From: Myoxocephalus aenaeus
Taxonomy: Eukaryota > Chordata > Actinopteri > Perciformes > Cottidae
DNA: 64,000 nt
Reading direction: 5' to 3'
Assembly (NCBI GenBank): GCA_038501785.1
Contig: JBAMJR010000097.1
Span: 6,724,501 to 6,788,500, forward strand
Each line of letters opens with the position of its first letter. Position 1 is the first letter of the stretch. The position numbers and the translations under genes are program-made. Shown here in pieces: positions 60,774 to 64,000 of this stretch. The notes under the pieces were generated by a model. That model had not been told where the DNA came from and did not search any database. It worked only from the letters and a program-made list of their open reading frames with translations.

Positions 60774-63049
60774 CATTAGTCAGGGCCTCACAAAGGGAAA
60801 CGAGAGGTTTAGGCATGCTGAGTAATGGAATCAGATCGGTCCTGAAATGCCTATGTTTCATACTCATCGTGCCGTTCATCGGTTTCCTTCCCCCGTGGTA
60901 TTCATGCCAGGTTTCACCAGCTTTTGGCTTACAAATGGGCCTCCCAGATCCGGCCTACCTCCTGACTCATCTTCTCCTACTTCAGTTAGAGATTGTCAGA
61001 GAAGCCTGAACGTGTACATTGTGTTGCTCTTCACGTGTACGTGGGGAGCATCAGTGATGGGGACAAACATCGTAAGAACAGAGAGTTCCCGCTAACGAAC
61101 ATGAAGCATCATTTGTTATTGACCTCTAGTCTATTGAGGCTGCCGTGGGTGGAAGCATTACTCTCTCCTCCAACAACATGTTCCTTCCTTGACTTTTTTT
61201 CCAAAATAAGAAACTTGCAGTGTGAATGTGTGGGACGGATGCCAAAATTGGAACTGGAAACTTTTTTTTAGAAAGATTTTCTAAATGTCATTCCTTCCTG
61301 TAAAACTCCATTATAGCTGCACTGGAAATATCCTGACATAATAATGTTGCATTATCTATTTTCAGGCAGAGTCAGTAAAATATGCCACCAAATAAAAATG
61401 TATCCAGAGTTGCAATGGCATCTGTTTCTAATCTGTTGGCTGAGGCCCTCATTAGGCAGTCAGGGTGCTAAAGTATCACGGCATGAAAGCCACGAGACAG
61501 TCAGTATGACGGATACAGAGTCAGTGGAAATATATATAGTTGTTCCAATGTTTGAAGAAGACGTCATTTTGAGCACAAAGGCAAAACCTGGATGTTCAGA
61601 TGAAGTTCACTCCCTTCCTTGTCTAAAATGGCGAGACTCTCCCGACCCGAGGGCTTGCTGCAATTTACACATTCCTGAAATCCTAAATCTTGGAGTGTCA
61701 GCCGGTCAGCAGAATCTGTGGTGCGCTCATTATTATGTAACAATGTCTCACTTTACCAACCCTACCACGTGAACAGTTCAAAATGCCAAGCAGCCGTCTG
61801 GAAGAAGCACGGCGCACGAGGGCATCCCATAATGCTCTCATAACAATCCGCATCTCATCCGAACTGGCTGGATACAAGCCATAACACACAGAGCTAAAGC
61901 AATGAATGTCATTTTCAAACAGCTATTTAGAACCAACATGATTGCATTGTTGACCGTCTGGTTCATATAGCCTTGCCCCCCCCATATACCTGGAGACCGG
62001 CACCACTCTTGAACACTCCCTAAAACCCTGCTGAAAGGGCATTTTAGATGTTGTTGCATAATCCTTGGCAACCGGACTGCACAAAGGCCCCTGGAGTCAG
62101 ATTACACCAAAATGTCTGATAGATGTGTAGATGTTAAGGAGCAAGTCAACAAGTGTACACTGCAGTAGTGTCCTGTGTCTTTAGACGTGACAGATTTAAA
62201 CTCCATAATGTCCTACCCTCACAAACGCTCCTCACTTTGGTGAAACCATTCGAATAACTGACACTAATTTGAGTTTTAAATCACTGGTTAAGTGTATTTA
62301 AACAAACTGGCTGTCCCAGTTTATAGATCAACTCCGTCTCCTGAACGTTAGATGCTGCTGTGTGATCTAAAGTAGAGTTATAACTCTCACACAGGCAGAT
62401 GGCCTCTTCAGGTCTGGAAAACCAAAGCACTTCCTTGTTTATTCCCCAGACACACTTGTGTGATTGCAACAGAAGGCAAAATGACATCCTACAAACCAAG
62501 CACCGGAATGTATTGACAATATTAAGCAAAAAAAATATTGCAGCTACAAGCCCTGCTGTGTCATTGTCATCTATAAAAACTACGAACAAGATGGGGAGGG
62601 TGTGCAAAACAACAGTTTGAAGAATGTGATAAAAAAGGACCCGCCCAAGGCTGAGTCAATGTAAAATAAATCCAGTCACAGACTTTCCTGGAATCAGAAT
62701 ATCTGTGATGTTTACCAAAGTGCCTTATCATCACCGTTACAGTAGCATAATCAGCAGAGATCCTTTTCAGAAAGCAGCAATAATACGGTTCAGTGCGGGG
62801 CGATGCCAAGGTCAGGCAGCCCCCTGTTAGCTAAACTTTAAGTGTTTACCGAGAGCGGGCCTGTGCTTTGTGAGGCCTTTACGGCGCACCAAAACAACCC
62901 CACTCCCTCCTCGTCTATATAAAGTGCATATGTGCACGCCTGAGAACATGTGTGTTCCCCATGTACATTCATGCATGTGTGTTTCTGACCTGAACTCCCT
63001 CTGGGCTGAAATGGCACACAGAGTTCTGGGCATCATGACTTCATTCCAG
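60774..63049. other. Non-coding DNA
   Basis: No gene recognised and no clear repeat. The 142-codon plus frame at 61344-61772 shows no known domain. Confidence 0.55.
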
Positions 63050-63240
63050 GGTACCCCCAGGATTTTTCATCTCAAATTTAAGACTTTTTTAAGACCTTTT
63101 CAAGACACTTTGAATGAAATTTAAGACCAACATCGCACCTTTCCTGATATGCGTATGAATGAAAAAAATAGGAAATAAATCAATCAATCAAATAACTTTA
63201 ATCATAATACAGAACCATTTAAAACAATAACTGTGAGGGG
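63050..63240. repeat. Fish repeat segment (TTTAAGAC type) beside the zinc-finger-like frame
   Basis: GGGTACCCCCAGGATTTTTC, then TTTAAGACTTTTTTAAGACC and GAAATTTAAGACCAACA, is a common teleost repeat motif (recall). It is probably the 3' end of the element that carries the minus-strand frame at 63385-63687 and that continues past the window edge. Confidence 0.5.
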
Positions 63241-63242
63241 TG

Positions 63243-63246
<4 letters not shown>

Positions 63247-63335
<89 letters not shown>
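63247..63335. repeat. (GT)n microsatellite, long
   Basis: About 89 bp of uninterrupted GT dinucleotides, between the transposon-derived frame and its presumed 3' end. Confidence 0.97.
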
Positions 63336-63336
<1 letters not shown>

Positions 63337-63384
63337 TGGATATGTCTGTGGGTGCACCTGTGTGCGGTTGTAGTACAACAGATC

Positions 63385-63687
63385 CTACAGCCTTTGGAGC
63401 TCTGCGCTTTTGGCAGCAATCTGTTCATCCAGTTTGATGAGTTCAGCCAACTTGTCCTTGTGGCTCCTTCTAAAGGCATTAGACTTTGCTATTAGCTCTG
63501 CCATCTTGCTGCCTGCTTGCTTGGCTTCAGCCTGGTCTGCCAACGCCACATGCCCCATCGTCCCGAGTTTAAATGTCTTTCTGCACAAAGTGCACTGTGC
63601 CTCCCACACATTCCCCGGCACTGACTGAACCCAGTCATACTTTGGGTCGTGGACCCACAGCGGATTAAAACGGCATTTGCCCATCAC
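63385..63687 (-). CDS. Transposon-derived zinc-finger-like small protein (100 aa)
   Basis: An uninterrupted minus-strand frame begins MMGKCRFNPLWVHDPKYDW. It then has VPGNVWEAQCTLCRKTFKLG, TMGHVALADQAEAKQ and a Lys/Glu-rich helical tail with heptad-like spacing (KLAELIKLDEQIAAKSAELQ). From memory, the MGKC-F---W-----W and C-LC-KT--LGTMG pattern is the N-terminal BED-like finger found in many repeated fish transposon proteins; in those copies the finger is closed by His residues after ALESH, which here read ADQAEAKQ. A likely poly(A) signal (ATTAAA, minus) is near 63194. It is more likely a mobile-element relic or derivative than a host gene, though the open frame is intact. Confidence 0.5.
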   Translation of the reverse strand: MMGKCRFNPLWVHDPKYDWVQSVPGNVWEAQCTLCRKTFKLGTMGHVALADQAEAKQAGSKMAELIAKSNAFRRSHKDKLAELIKLDEQIAAKSAELQRL

Positions 63688-64000
63688 TCACTGCCTAGTG
63701 CTGCCCATAGCAAACGACGACGATGTCCGTTGCGCGCGCAAAGACTGTACTGCAGTCTTTAAAAAAATAAAAATAAAAACACGCTCTTTGACCAATCACA
63801 TGTCAGCTCTGTCTTTCTCTATGTCTCTTTTTCTTCTCTATGTCTTCTCTCTCCAGGGCTCTCAAGTCTCATTTCGGTCTTAAGTCACGCCCTCCCGCCA
63901 CAGATCGTATTTCTCACGCTGAAAAAAAACTCTAGGCGAAATGTGCCGCAGCGGCAAACATGACCTGGTCGCGCTGCCCTCACCATGGAACTGTTATTTT

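Overview
The window looks like teleost fish nuclear DNA, probably from a spiny-rayed (percomorph-type) species. It is AT-rich, full of CA/GT and AT microsatellites, carries several repeat types common in fish, and holds one vertebrate gene with short coding exons separated by 0.4-2.5 kb introns. I see no bacterial operons, CRISPR arrays, tRNA or rRNA genes.

The only host gene I can support is rnf144a, on the minus strand. It encodes a membrane-anchored RING-IBR-RING (RBR) E3 ubiquitin ligase. Seven coding exons run from the start codon at 44716 down to the stop codon at 34732. All seven join in phase at GT/AG sites into a 295-residue protein with every RBR metal ligand, the RING2 catalytic cysteine (C201) and the C-terminal transmembrane anchor. 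A GC-richer block at about 45.13-45.42 kb is a candidate first non-coding exon and promoter. The repeat-poor stretch at about 30.9-34.7 kb is a likely long 3' UTR or downstream flank.

Layout: 1-29.1 kb is non-coding DNA with microsatellites, three copies of a foldback-type repeat (14.9, 20.5 and 26.5-27.0 kb), a hAT-like MITE (18.3 kb), a 625-bp inverted-repeat element (22.4-23.0 kb) and a few stretches that resemble conserved enhancers. 29.1-30.7 kb holds a degenerate palindromic satellite, a long composite AT/AC array and a LINE reverse transcriptase remnant. 30.9-45.4 kb is the rnf144a locus, with two adjacent hAT-type insertions in intron 2 and a 32-bp-arm hairpin in intron 3. At 45.76-47.37 kb lies a nearly intact Tc1-type transposon whose transposase is broken by one frameshift. 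47.4-64 kb is non-coding. It contains two near-identical TA-flanked MITEs (50.4 and 57.3 kb), a 1.6-kb hAT deletion derivative with a perfect 8-bp target duplication that keeps what look like first and last coding exons (59.16-60.77 kb), and, at the right edge, a transposon-derived zinc-finger-like reading frame (63.4-63.7 kb).

No multi-gene system is encoded here. The unusual content is the dense, structurally readable set of DNA transposons around and inside rnf144a. All calls come from reading the sequence and recalling families; no database search was run.
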